A stretch of 64,000 bases of DNA from the NCBI GenBank assembly GCA_900155495.1, contig FTLJ01000040.1:1-64000 (forward strand). Direction: 5' to 3'. The translations under genes were made by a program, and so were the position numbers. Positions 47,200 to 57,315 of this stretch are shown here, piece after piece. The notes beneath the pieces were generated by a model. The model had not been told where the DNA came from, did no database searches, and worked only from the letters and a program-made list of their open reading frames with translations. The stretch's first letter is position 1. Every line of letters starts with the position of its first letter. Origin of the DNA: Porogramme epimiltina (lineage: Eukaryota > Basidiomycota > Agaricomycetes > Polyporales > Polyporaceae).

Positions 47200-48215
47200 A
47201 GTAAAACTCGCGGTCTGGTCGGGGCGAGGGGGGGACCGGGCGACGTGCTGTGTTCATTACTGTTTTTTGCTCTCTCGAAATTGCTTGTGTGTACCCACCC
47301 TGATCTCCCCTTGTGCACAAGCTGTGTGATTGCCAAGCCCGCACATGTGCATCTGGTTTGCTCAAACTGGATTAGCTGTGTTGTGGGGTTTGTTATCCGA
47401 CGGACGATCGGGAAGCCTGGGGACGAGGAGTTGTCGAGGACGTGTCCGCTTCGGTGCCTGGGCGCTTGTAAGACCGGGTAAATGAAGCAAGCACGCTGAT
47501 GTCACTCTTTCCAGACGCCTGCCCGAAATCCCCGGGGATTTTGGCGCTCGTGCTGCTCCCTAGCGCCGCCAATCCTCGCCTTTGCAATCGCACGCCAGCG
47601 TCAGGTCCTTTCTCCCATCCATGCCTGCCGGATGCCGCCCCAACACGCCAGGGTGCATGCGCGTCACTCAGAAGGGGTTTTTCGGGGCAGCGAGAGGCGA
47701 AAAACGCTTGGTAAGCCCGTCCAATGCCGATTGCGGCATCGGAAACCATAATTTCTCGACATGGACCTCGCGCACCTGGCAGGAGGGCGAGCGTCGTCCG
47801 TGCGCGCCGGCCGTCCACGGTCCCTCGCGCGTTCCTCGAGATCAGCCTCAGCAGGCCGCCGAGATGCGCATCTCCCACCAGCTGTCCCCCCCCCCCTCGG
47901 CCCACATAGCCGGCCGGCCAAGCTCATCCCATTCCAGATTTTATGAGAGGCTGGTCCAGCGTGAGCCCGGGGTGAGTTCAGAGCGACGCCCCCGTCTCGC
48001 CCCGCCCCCGCGCTCTCTCTTCTGCGCTTCGCTTCAGCGTAATCGCGTCGACCTCCGTTCTCGGATCTGCTGCTGCTCGGTTGCCTCCCCTCTGCTCTCG
48101 TCGTCCTCAAACCCTCCGCCCGACGTCAGCATCTGCGACGCCCGAGGCTCATTGACGCTTTTAAGCGGTGCACTGTTATTAGGACACCCGCCGCACGCCC
48201 TCGCGCCACGCCAGG
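47200..48215. other. Intergenic region between PRP19 and RTA1-like gene
   Basis: About 1 kb. The left part is likely PRP19 3' untranslated region. The right part should hold the promoter of the next gene; TTTTAAGC near 48160 could serve as a TATA element about 55 bp before the ATG. No coding signal is seen on either strand. Confidence 0.45.
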
Positions 48216-50053
48216 ATGCCCGCCTCCCTCCCTTTCCCGCTCTCCCTCTCGCTCCGCGCGCCGCTGTGCGCGGCCCTCGTCTGCTTCGCGGGTCTCGCGG
48301 CGCCCGCGCACGCAGTGAACATGCCCGTGCCGTGGGTGTTCACGGACCCGAAGCACGACCCGTTCAACCCGCTCAAGTACATCGCGAGCAACGCGCTCAC
48401 CGCGGTCGCCATCTGTACGTCGCCTTTCTCCCTCCCTTTGTCGTCGCCGCTCCCTCTGCCCCGCACACCATTTCCCCTTCTCTTGTCCCCGAGCGAACGA
48501 CGACTACGCCTGCCTTTCTGGGGCGCGGGTGGGCGGGCCTGGGAAGGCTGGAAGCGGGGAAGCCCCGCGGGCGGAAAAGAAGCGCGTCGCCACGCCACGC
48601 CCCGTCACGTCCGTCGTCGCGGGGGTGCCAAGCGGGGCGGGGTGCAGTAAGTATACGGACGCGGACGCGGGGGATGCGGTGGTGCGGCGTATTGCCTCTC
48701 TCGGCCCACCTGGCTGACGGGGCGCCGGGGATGTGGGGAGCGCGGGGGGAGACGCATTATGAACGCAGGAACGGACAGGTCCCCGCGCGGTTCCCAGGCG
48801 GCCCCCCTCCCCACGGGGGTTGTGGTGGTGTTAGCATTTCGCGCGTCGAGCTTCTTGTCTCCGCTCCTACGGTGCTGTCTGCTGTCTATCTGTGATGCGC
48901 TAACTTTGGATTCTGTTGTGTGGGCGTGTAGCGCTCGTGCTCGCGGTCGCGATCGTGCAGTGGTGGCAGCTGTACAAGTACGGCGGGCGGTGTATGCTGT
49001 CGATGCTGATCGGGGAGCTTGGTGCGTCTCGCTAGCCGTTGTGGGCGCGCACGCGCGTGGGTGCTAATGTGGTTCGTGGTGCAGCATGGACGATCGGCTT
49101 CGGGGTGCGCTTCGGGCTGCATAGTGACCCCGACAGTACGCCGAAGTACATCGCGTACTACCTATTCATTGTGCTATCGGTGCGTGCGATCCTGCGCGGC
49201 TGTGAAGTGCTGGGACTGAAGCTTATCGACAGCCATGCGCGTTCATCGCGTCGGAGTATGTGCTCATGGGGCGTCTCGCGAAGTACATCAAGTCCGACAA
49301 GCACCTGCTCATCTCGCCACAACGGATCACTGTCGTGTTTGTTGTGTCTGATATATCTACATTCCTGGTTCAGGTGCGTTCTCCCTGCAGGTCTAGAGTG
49401 CCACTAGTTAGTCGCTGATATCCTGGGGTAGGCTGCAGGGGCTGGCTTGTCAATAGCCAAAGACCAACATCTCTCAAAGATTGGAGAGCACGTAAGTCAG
49501 CGTTTCCCCGAGTTGCCGCCTTTGCTTATCTCTTCTTTGCTTCCGCGACAGATATTTTTGGCAGGCCTAGTCCTGCAGCTCGTATCGTTCTTCCTCTTTA
49601 TGCTCGTCGCTCTGCGCTTCATACACCGCGTGCGTACGCTGGAGCCGGATACATGGTCGATGGACGCCGCTCTCCCGTGGCACCGCGACTGGCGCACGCT
49701 CGTTTACGTGCTCATGGTCAGCTCTGTTGGCATCCTCGTACGCCTCTTTCCCCCAACCTCTTGCCTTGGGGCGGTCTAGCTCACCCCCTGTTCTATCTTG
49801 GCTATAGATCCGGTGCTGCTATCGAGTGAGCGAGCTGTCACAAGGCTACCAGGGACACCTTGCGACGACGGAGGCATTCTTCTACGCGCTGGACTCGCTC
49901 CCACTGCTCATTGCGATCGCGATATACGTACCGTTCTGGCCTGCGCGAATGATCCCCACGATCGATATCGTCGGGAAGCCCGATCCCAACGCCACCTCAG
50001 GCGGACCCGAGGAAGGGCGAACGAGTGGGAGCGTCGAGGAGACGAAGGCATGA
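48216..50053 (+). CDS. RTA1-like multi-pass membrane protein
   Basis: Fungal-specific seven-pass protein of the RTA1/Rsb1 family, linked in yeast to resistance to aminocholesterol and sphingoid bases. The N-terminus (PASLPFPLSLSLRAPLCAA) looks like a signal peptide. Six to seven hydrophobic segments follow, such as 'LVLAVAIVQWWQLY' and 'IFLAGLVLQLVSFFLFMLVA'. The family signature is near the C-terminus: 'IRCCYRVSELSQGYQGHL' followed by 'TTEAFFYALDSLPLLIAI', matching the RTA1 E-x-x-x-G-Y-x-G-x-L...E-x-x-F-Y-x-L-D pattern. The tail is hydrophilic. About seven exons are read. The first intron (48415-48931) is 517 nt, roughly ten times the local norm. Confidence 0.88.
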
Positions 50054-50724
50054 GGGCCTCACATTCTCGCCCTTAATATCAGCGAACTTTGTAGGGTCAG
50101 CTAGGCCTCTTGAGGTTAACAAGGTGGATTTAGATTTGTGCGCTACGCTACTAGCCATGACGCGGGTGTTCTCTGTGGACGGATTGTATTGTATGTGGCG
50201 GACGTTATTGGGGCGCGTAATGGAGATGTTGAACAGGCTTCGTGAGATACCGATCGCGCGCAAGGGGCTCTGGGGAGAGGGCGAGGCTGCTCGGAAGGAC
50301 GGTTCCGTCCGGTCGGGCATCCGGATTCCGGGTGCTTCGTGGACCGATGGAGGCCATATCGAGATCAGTTCGTCGGGGGCCACGCGTCGTCCCGCTCTGC
50401 ATTTTGCGCGGGGCTTGTAAGCAGGGCGGTCGCGTGCGGGGCGGGGGTGGGCGATCGAGGTCTTGCGGGGGCGTCTGGCTAGCGGGTGCGGCGGCCCACA
50501 ATTTTTCTGAGAAAGGAAATTTTGGGGGAGAGCACGGGGGCGGGGCTGGGTGCTGTGGGAGAGGCCGGAAGCGCGCGACGTCACATCCCCAACGGAAGGC
50601 GCACGCGAGAACATTTTGAATATAGGCCTCTCTTCGCTCCAGCGCCCGCCCTCCCACCCAGCCAGACCCCGGCCCCGTCCCTCCATCGCCGGCCAGTCTC
50701 CAGCCTCTCTCTCCTCCACCCACC
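50054..50724. other. Intergenic region upstream of Nudix gene
   Basis: 671 bp. It probably contains the 3' end of the RTA1-like transcript and the Nudix promoter. GAATATAGG at about 50617-50625 may act as a TATA element, followed by a C-rich leader up to the start codon. Nothing else is seen. Confidence 0.45.
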
Positions 50725-52451
50725 ATGGCCGCCCACAAAGGTGCGCCCCCGCTCCCGCCCTCCTCGCTGCCCGCGCCCACCGCTTACCCGTCCCTATTCG
50801 CAGAGCCCAACACCATCGTGCAGCAGCTCTCTCGCGCCCTCCACTGCATTCGCTCCACGCCTCCGCGCATTATCGCCTCCCCAGCCACCCGTACGTATCT
50901 ATCTGCTCCAGCTGCCTCGCAGCATCCGCCGCCGCCTCCCAGCGCCCGCCCACTTACTCGGCCGCATGCCCAGAACCCCGCCGCGCGGCCGTGGCGATCA
51001 TCGTGCGCGTCGCGCCCCCGCCTACCCATGTCTTCAAGCAGCCCACCACCGACTCCGGCTCCCCGGCGAACGTGCCCCCACCGTCCCTCACCGATTTCTT
51101 CCAGCTGGACTGGGTCAACGCACCCGGCGCGCGCCCCGAGATCCTCTTCCTCCGCAGAGACAAGCCTGACCCAACCAACGATGGCGGACGCATGAGCGGC
51201 AGCGGCCCGAACACGCGCGAGGCACACGTCGCGTTTCCGGGTGGGAAGACAGAGGAGGGAGACGAGGGCGGCCTCTACACCGGTGAGCACCTCCGTCCGC
51301 CGACTACGCCCGCGCGGGCCTGGCCAGGGGTCGCGCGCCGCCGGCCTCCTGGCGGCGTGCTATCTTTCCCCGCGGTGCTTCTCTGAGCCGCTTTCCACGC
51401 ACGCGGCGCTTGAGGCTGAATACCGCCTTTCTATTGCAGCCATGCGTCAGACCTGGGAGGAGATCGGCCTCGACCTCGCCGAAGCGTCGTACACCCCCAT
51501 CGGCCAGCTCGATGACCGCGAAATCACCACGTCGCTCGGCAAGCGCCTCCTCATGATCCTCTCCCCGTTCGTCTTCCTCCAGCTCACGCCCCAAACCACC
51601 CCCGTCGACCCGTCGCCAGGCACGTCCCTTCACTGGGTGCCGCTCGCCGCGCTCCTACCCCGCCCCGTCGGGGACGGCCCCCGCTGGTCCACCGTGTCAG
51701 TTGACGCGTCGTCACGGTTAGCGCCGCGGCACTCGACCGTGCTCCGCCTCCTCGTACGCCTCCTGGTCGGCAGCATGAAGTTCCCCGCCATCCTCATCCC
51801 CACCGCCCTCTCCACCTCTGCGCCCCCACTGGCCGATTCCGCCGACGAGAAAGTAATAGACGCGAAGCGCGCGCGCGTCGAGTCCGCCGCGGGCTCAGGC
51901 GCGGTGCCGTCGTCGCTCAAGCGGCAGCGGTCGTTCCAGCTCCGGCCACGCTTCGGGCCGCACGACGGGGAGACGTTGAAGCTGTGGGGGCTCTCGCTCG
52001 GTATGACGCTCGACCTGCTCGCGCACATGGCGCCGCCCGAGGCGCGGCGCGGCGGCGCGGGTGCGCTGCTGCTGCCGCCAGACGCGGACGCGGAGCTGTT
52101 GCGCGTGCCGGTGATGGCGCCGAGCCTCGCGAGCGTGTTCCCGCGCTTTGGGTACCCGGACGTGAACTTCTGGATCTGGGTGTTTGGGAAGCGGTACCGC
52201 GCGGTCATCAGGGGGTGGGAGGCGAGCGTGCGGGCGGCGGGGACGAACGACAGGAGGTGCGTGCTGCTTGCAAGTGTGTGACGTTGTGCTGACGCCGTTT
52301 TGTGCGCCTCTGCAGAATCAACTGGACGGGGTCTGCGCTGACGACGTTCTACGCCGCGGTGCGCAAGGCGCTCATTGTCGTCATTGTCGTGCGCGCCATC
52401 CTGGTCCTTATTGGCTTGCTCCTCGGCGGGTGGCTGCTGTTCATGCGGTGA
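50725..52451 (+). CDS. Nudix hydrolase (CoA-diphosphatase-like) with C-terminal membrane anchor
   Basis: Likely nucleoside-diphosphate-linked hydrolase of the Pcd1/NUDT7 kind, which cleaves CoA or its derivatives. Five exons are read. The first is tiny (MAAHK). 'PRRAAVAIIVRVAPPP' and 'RPEILFLRRDKP' start the fold. The Nudix box spans an intron: 'VAFPGGKTEEGDEGGLYTAM' joined to 'RQTWEEIGLDLAEAS'. It keeps the two catalytic Glu of the EE pair, but the usual RE is RQ. A long C-terminal extension has a disordered Lys/Arg/Ser part, then 'FGYPDVNFWIWVFGKRYR'. It ends in a strongly hydrophobic helix, 'ALIVVIVVRAILVLIGLLLG', with a short MR tail. Topology suggests tail anchoring with the enzyme in the cytosol. 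Confidence 0.82.
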
Positions 52452-53776
52452 GGTTCGACTGCTACATATACCTATTCTATTGGCGGCTCTCCCCTGGACC
52501 TTCAACGGCCTCGCAGACCCGCCACCCTGCACATCCGTACATAACTCACATACGTATTCCCCGGTGCCCTTGCTGTGTTGTACCACCTTCGCCGTGTTGT
52601 TCCTCACAGTCGCCCTACCCCCGCTCTCCCCCTCTCCATTCCGTTCTGATCTTTCATCTTTCACGGTATCATTATCCTTGAGGAGTTTTACCACATCTAC
52701 AGAGGTTGCGTGCGCCCCCCTCCCCCCGGAAGGCGGGGCGCCATCGAGACGCCGCCCGCCGCGGCAGCCCGGACTGCCGGCGGGGGCGGCGGTCGTCGTC
52801 ATCGCGCGCTCACGGGGCTCTGGCTGCCAGGTTGAAATGTACATCTGGACAGTGTGTAGGCATAGCAGGCATATAGGTAGAGGTGCTCGTGCGCGCCGAC
52901 GGCGCCATGCATATACGGTACATTAGATCCTGTGATCTATTATTTCATGACCTTTCACGACCCGCCGCTACCACCGCTCGTCCGCTTTCAATCCTGGTTC
53001 GTGACTGTCGGTGAATGCGAGGGCCGTCGCATGGCGTCCACGTACGCTCTATGCTTCCTTTCCCACACTTACACGCCCCACCCTCCTATTGTTTAGAGAA
53101 GACTCGAGGTGCACATTAAACCCTGTTTACGAGCATGTTCAAGTACGCATGTTCCGTCAAAATCGACTGCACGCTCCCCGCACACGCCTCCACGTCGTCT
53201 AATCTGGGTCCTCTTCTGACCGGCATATCCCTCTGTTTGCCTTTCCCGAATACTCATGTCAACGGTCTTGCACTATCAACCGCACGCAATACGGTAGGCA
53301 TTCTCGCCTTCCCGATTGTCCAAATTTTGCTCATGATAACAGGCGGGCGGATACATTTTTCTTAAAAGTGACATGCCCATGGGGAAACGGCTTCTTCTTC
53401 GTAAGCGCGTGGCTAGAAAATGTCGAGAAAATGTCTTCAGGCCGTCTGGCCTCTGTCACACCTTTTTGGTACGTGAGGAGTGGAGCTTTGTAAGGGGCTC
53501 CTGTGCAATATGCGCTTTGAGCTGAGGGCCTATTTCTAAAATGTGGGGAAATCTTTCGGTAGGCCCTCAACTCGAAGGCCGGGTGTGCGGATGTGGGGGT
53601 GCCTATGTTGTGCCTTGATCACGCGACCTTACATGTTGCGACGATTCCCCAGCGCTTAGCTGTCATGGTACTTCAACTTGAACGGGGCTGCGGTAGCGTT
53701 CCCCTTTGTACCCCCCTCACCCACCTACCCCACGAGACACGATTTTCTCTCTCTTATGGTAGTTCACGTTGGTGAA
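52452..53776. other. Intergenic region upstream of helicase pair
   Basis: 1.3 kb with no gene. From about 53239 it is partly alignable with the region upstream of the second helicase copy (57121 onward). An imperfect inverted repeat lies at 53516-53576, in a stretch missing from the second copy. Confidence 0.5.
53516..53576. repeat. Imperfect inverted repeat
   Basis: TTTGAGCTGAGGGCCTA (53516-53532) pairs with TAGGCCCTCAACTCGAA (53560-53576) at 15 of 17 positions, with a 27-base loop. It lies in a segment of about 340 bp that interrupts the similarity between the two duplicated upstream regions. Confidence 0.6.
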
Positions 53777-56700
53777 ATGGCGAAACAGAAGTACTATGCC
53801 GTACACGGCGGTCGCGAAGGCTCCCAGATCTACTTGACATGGGGTGAAGTACGCCCTTTCATCGCCAGGAGCTAGGGTGTCTTGGGGATCACGGCTGTTA
53901 TGAGTCTATCTCTGACAAGCCCTATCGTATTTTAATCCCTACAGACAAAAACCAATGTACGTGCTCATGGAGCCTGCCCAAAACATATTGACGCTCACCT
54001 GATATCGCGCTCACAGGTGGTACACATGTCTGGCGTACGGTACAAGAGTTTCTACTCCTCGTCTGAGGCACAAGCGTGGCTGAAAGCTGTTGAGCCCGCC
54101 AGTACGACGGACGATGCTGACGCGGAACGTAAGTGCCGCTCGTCTCCCGGTCAGCAACTGCGGCAAGTGAGACTGACGCTTGTGCTGCAGTTCCTGTGGG
54201 ATTTTGTTCTCGCTTCGCAGACGGATTGAGCGTGGGCGATCACACGCCGCTCTCACCCGCAGACAAGCTAGTAGGCGACCCAGGGCCTTCGAACACGGGA
54301 CGTCAGCACCATTCGTGCTTTCATCCTCCGAATGACCGCGCGGCCGCTGCCGCGACGGGCTCTGACGGAATAAGCTCGAAATGCGTTGACAGACGCAGCG
54401 AGGATGATGACAAGCGTGAGGCCGTCAGCACGAATGACCTCCCTTCTGAGGAAGAGTACCCAGAGTACCCAGATGACGACTCTGACTTTCCTGACGACGA
54501 AATCGAGACGCTCCAGGGTCCGTCAAGTCCTTCAACGCAACCCGATCCTCCTGTGCAGGCATCCGCAGCGACCAGCGTGAGGTCCAGCCCGGCAGGCGCA
54601 GGCAGGTTTACCTCGTCGAGAGGGATACTGGACGACAACGAAGACGACGGACCTGCACCTGCGACAAAGATACAGCTCTCGCACGAGCAGAAGCTCGTCC
54701 TCACGCGCGTGCGCAAGGGCGAATCCGTCTTCTTCACCGGCTCTGCGGGGACGGGAAAGTCGGTGCTCCTGCGCGAGATCATCCGCGCGTGCCGTTCGGG
54801 CGGCTTGAGTAGCTCTGCTGTCGCGGTCACGGCGTCGACGGGGATCGCGTCGGTCAACGTCGGCGGGGGCACGCTGCACTCCTGGGCCGGGATTGGGCTG
54901 GGAAAGGAGGACAAGGACGCGCTCGTGGCGAAGATATATGGGATAAGCGCGAAGGACTATAAAGCGGACCTACAGAAGAGGAAAGCGTGGAACGCCAAGC
55001 GCGAGAACGGGAAAGTGCCACTGACAAGTGAGGACGTAGAGTTTCTGCCGTCAGATCCGGGAGCGGGTCGTAAGAATGCTGCGCTGGACCGATGGCGGTA
55101 CGTGAAGACGCTGATCATTGACGAGGGTAAGTGTTTTAGGCTTGGAATGTTGAAGACAAACCGGCCAATAACTTGGGTACTGTGCAGTATCCATGATCGA
55201 CGGCAGGTTGTTCGATAAGCTGGTGCGTACATCGACCTTGAGCTACCATGATCGTATGCCAGCTGACTTTTTGCGTACACAGGAATACGTCGCGAGGAAA
55301 TTGCGGAAAAATGAACTACCTTTCGGTGGCATCCAGGTGCGGAAGGTATCTTCACTCAAAGAGCACTCTCTCATAGTAACCGAGATAGCTCGTTTTGTCG
55401 GGCGACTTCTGTCAGCTTCCACCAGTCCCCGACAGGCACTCGAGTGGTGCGCAGATTCCCGCCTGCTTTGCTTTCGAGGCCGAGTCTTGGGACCGATGCG
55501 TCGGGGAACCTCTCGTCTTGCACAAGGTGTTCCGACAAAGGGACAAAGGTCAGTGACTGCTGCTTTCCCTTTCGCCCGCTGCCTCGCAACATCATCTGAT
55601 CATCTACTGGTCTAGCCTTTGTGGATATGTTGAATGCCATGCGGTTCGGTAAGATTGGCCAAGACATGACGCGCACGTTCAGGACACTTGAGCGTGACAT
55701 CAAGTACAACGATGGGATTGAGCCGACAGAGCTGTAGGTCCTATGGACTACCATTCCGCGAACCGTACTCACCGCCTGGTCTCCACCTCGCAAGGTATCC
55801 GACTCGCAATGAAGTTGACAGCGCGAACAGCACACGCCTCGCAAAGCTCCCCGGGGCGCCAAGAGACTATGTGGCGGTAGATTCACCGGGAAGGGATTGG
55901 AACGGAAAATTGTTCAGTAAGGAGCGTGTTGAACACGCTCTGAAGGTCCAGATCGTACCGAAACTTCTTCCGCTCAAAGTGGGTGCGGTGGTGATGTTGG
56001 TCAAGGTACGCACTTAAAAGTATAACCTGCAATGATATCCTGCAACCCGGGTTCTAAGTATGCCAATGGCTGCAGAACATCAGACCAGGAGTTCTTGTGA
56101 ACGGCACGACTGGGTGTGTCGTCGACTTTTGCAAGCCACGCGACGCCTTGATTACGGGGGTAGAAATCATGCTCCCGGAGGTGGCTTCGGCCCCTGCGAC
56201 CCCCGTTGTAGACTCCACAGGCACTTCGCCCTTCGGTACGAGTCCCGGTATCCGTGGTCAGCGCAAGCAGGAATTAGAGACGATCCTCGAAGGCACTGGC
56301 CTCTGGCCTGTCGTGAAATTCGCGAGCGGCCCCAGAATGCTCTGCATCCCGCAGTCCTTCGAATCAGTCACGGCCGACGGGACGATCGAGGCGATGCGCG
56401 AGCAGGTGCCGCTCATCCTTGCGTGGGCATTGAGTATCCACAAGTCCCAGGGACAAACGCTCGATCGTGTCCGCGTAGATCTGAAGCGGATCTTTGAGAA
56501 AGGACAAGGTGAATTTCATGCTACTTCCAACGAGTTGACTGTGGTATTGATGGATGGGATATGTTGTCTGCAGCTTACGTTGCTCTGTCGAGGGCGACAA
56601 GCATGAAAACACTCCAGGTTCTTAATTTCGAACCGACCAAGTGAGAGCTCATTCAGGCTAGTCTCCCAGTGCAATGGCCAACTCACTTGGATCCCCTGTA

Positions 56701-56822
56701 GAGTTCGAGCGCACCCAAGGGTGCTAGAGTGGATGGAAAAACACATAGACACTTCCCCTGCTGTTCAACATGAACGTGACGAGGTTGATGAGGACATCGA
56801 CTTCTGGGAGGGTCTTTTATGA
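53777..56822 (+). CDS. Pif1-family helicase with N-terminal hybrid-binding domain, copy A
   Basis: 5'-3' DNA helicase. The N-terminus is a viroplasmin/RNase H1-type hybrid-binding domain: 'KYYAVHGGREGSQIYLTW', a 12-nt microexon (53945-53956, TKTN), then '[17 protein letters not shown]'. An acidic linker follows. The helicase has all Pif1 motifs: Walker A '[14 protein letters not shown]', '[14 protein letters not shown]', Walker B '[17 protein letters not shown]' (across an intron), '[15 protein letters not shown]', '[12 protein letters not shown]', '[18 protein letters not shown]' and '[16 protein letters not shown]'. The C-terminus ends 'EDIDFWEGLL'. About 12 exons are read, each frame-checked against copy B. 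No stop or frameshift was found, so the gene looks functional. Start at 53777 is the ATG of MAKQKYYAV. Confidence 0.88.
53945..53956 (+). other. 12-nt microexon in copy A
   Basis: Bounded by acceptor ACAG and donor GTACGTGC. It encodes TKTN and keeps phase 0. It fills the gap between 'TWGE' and '[12 protein letters not shown]', matching the family pattern W-x-E-x-K-x-x-V. The same exon lies at the same place in copy B. Confidence 0.75.
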
Positions 56823-57315
56823 TGTCTCTGACGTACTACACGCGTGCCCTGTGACTCTGGATTTGAGCCTCCCCATTCTTGATTGCTTCAAGCATGAACC
56901 ACGCCTTTTCTTTCCTATATATTTCAGAGACGGTTGTCAGTTGCACTAGGTGGGCAAGCGTTACTAGTAGTTTCTATCGAGCGAAATAAACGTTGTATGA
57001 TATTCAGAGTAGCGTATTATGTGTTTCCTAGACTCATGTTGGTAGAAGCGCATACATGCAAATAATACCCCTGAGCCTGCTCATTCTCTAATCCCCTCCG
57101 ATCCAAAGGCTTCCATTGTCCGCCTTTCCTGGATACCCGTGTCAACATTCATCCACGCGCCACAAACGCGCGTGAGTATCACGTGATCTCATTTACGCGC
57201 GACGCGCGCTGTCAAACTTGAAAGACACGATGCGGTGTTCCCCTTTCAGCCGCCATCCACGTCCCCACGCGCAAGTCGCCCCTTCTCTCCCCCCCTGAGA
57301 GTGCACATTGGGGAC
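56823..57315. other. Spacer between tandem helicase genes
   Basis: About 490 bp. The left part aligns in patches with the 3' flank of copy B and the right part with the 5' flank of copy A. The duplication junction therefore lies about 57010-57121. No gene is seen. Confidence 0.5.

Larger units (their letters stand above)
53239..57010 (+). repeat. Tandem duplication unit 1 (helicase copy A and flanks)
   Basis: Matches unit 2 in gene structure and, in patches, in flanks. Upstream, GCCTTTCC-GAATACTCATGTCAAC (53239) pairs with 57121. Downstream, TATCGAGCGAAAT (about 56978) pairs with about 60587. Introns have diverged strongly, so the duplication is not recent. Edges are approximate. Confidence 0.6.
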
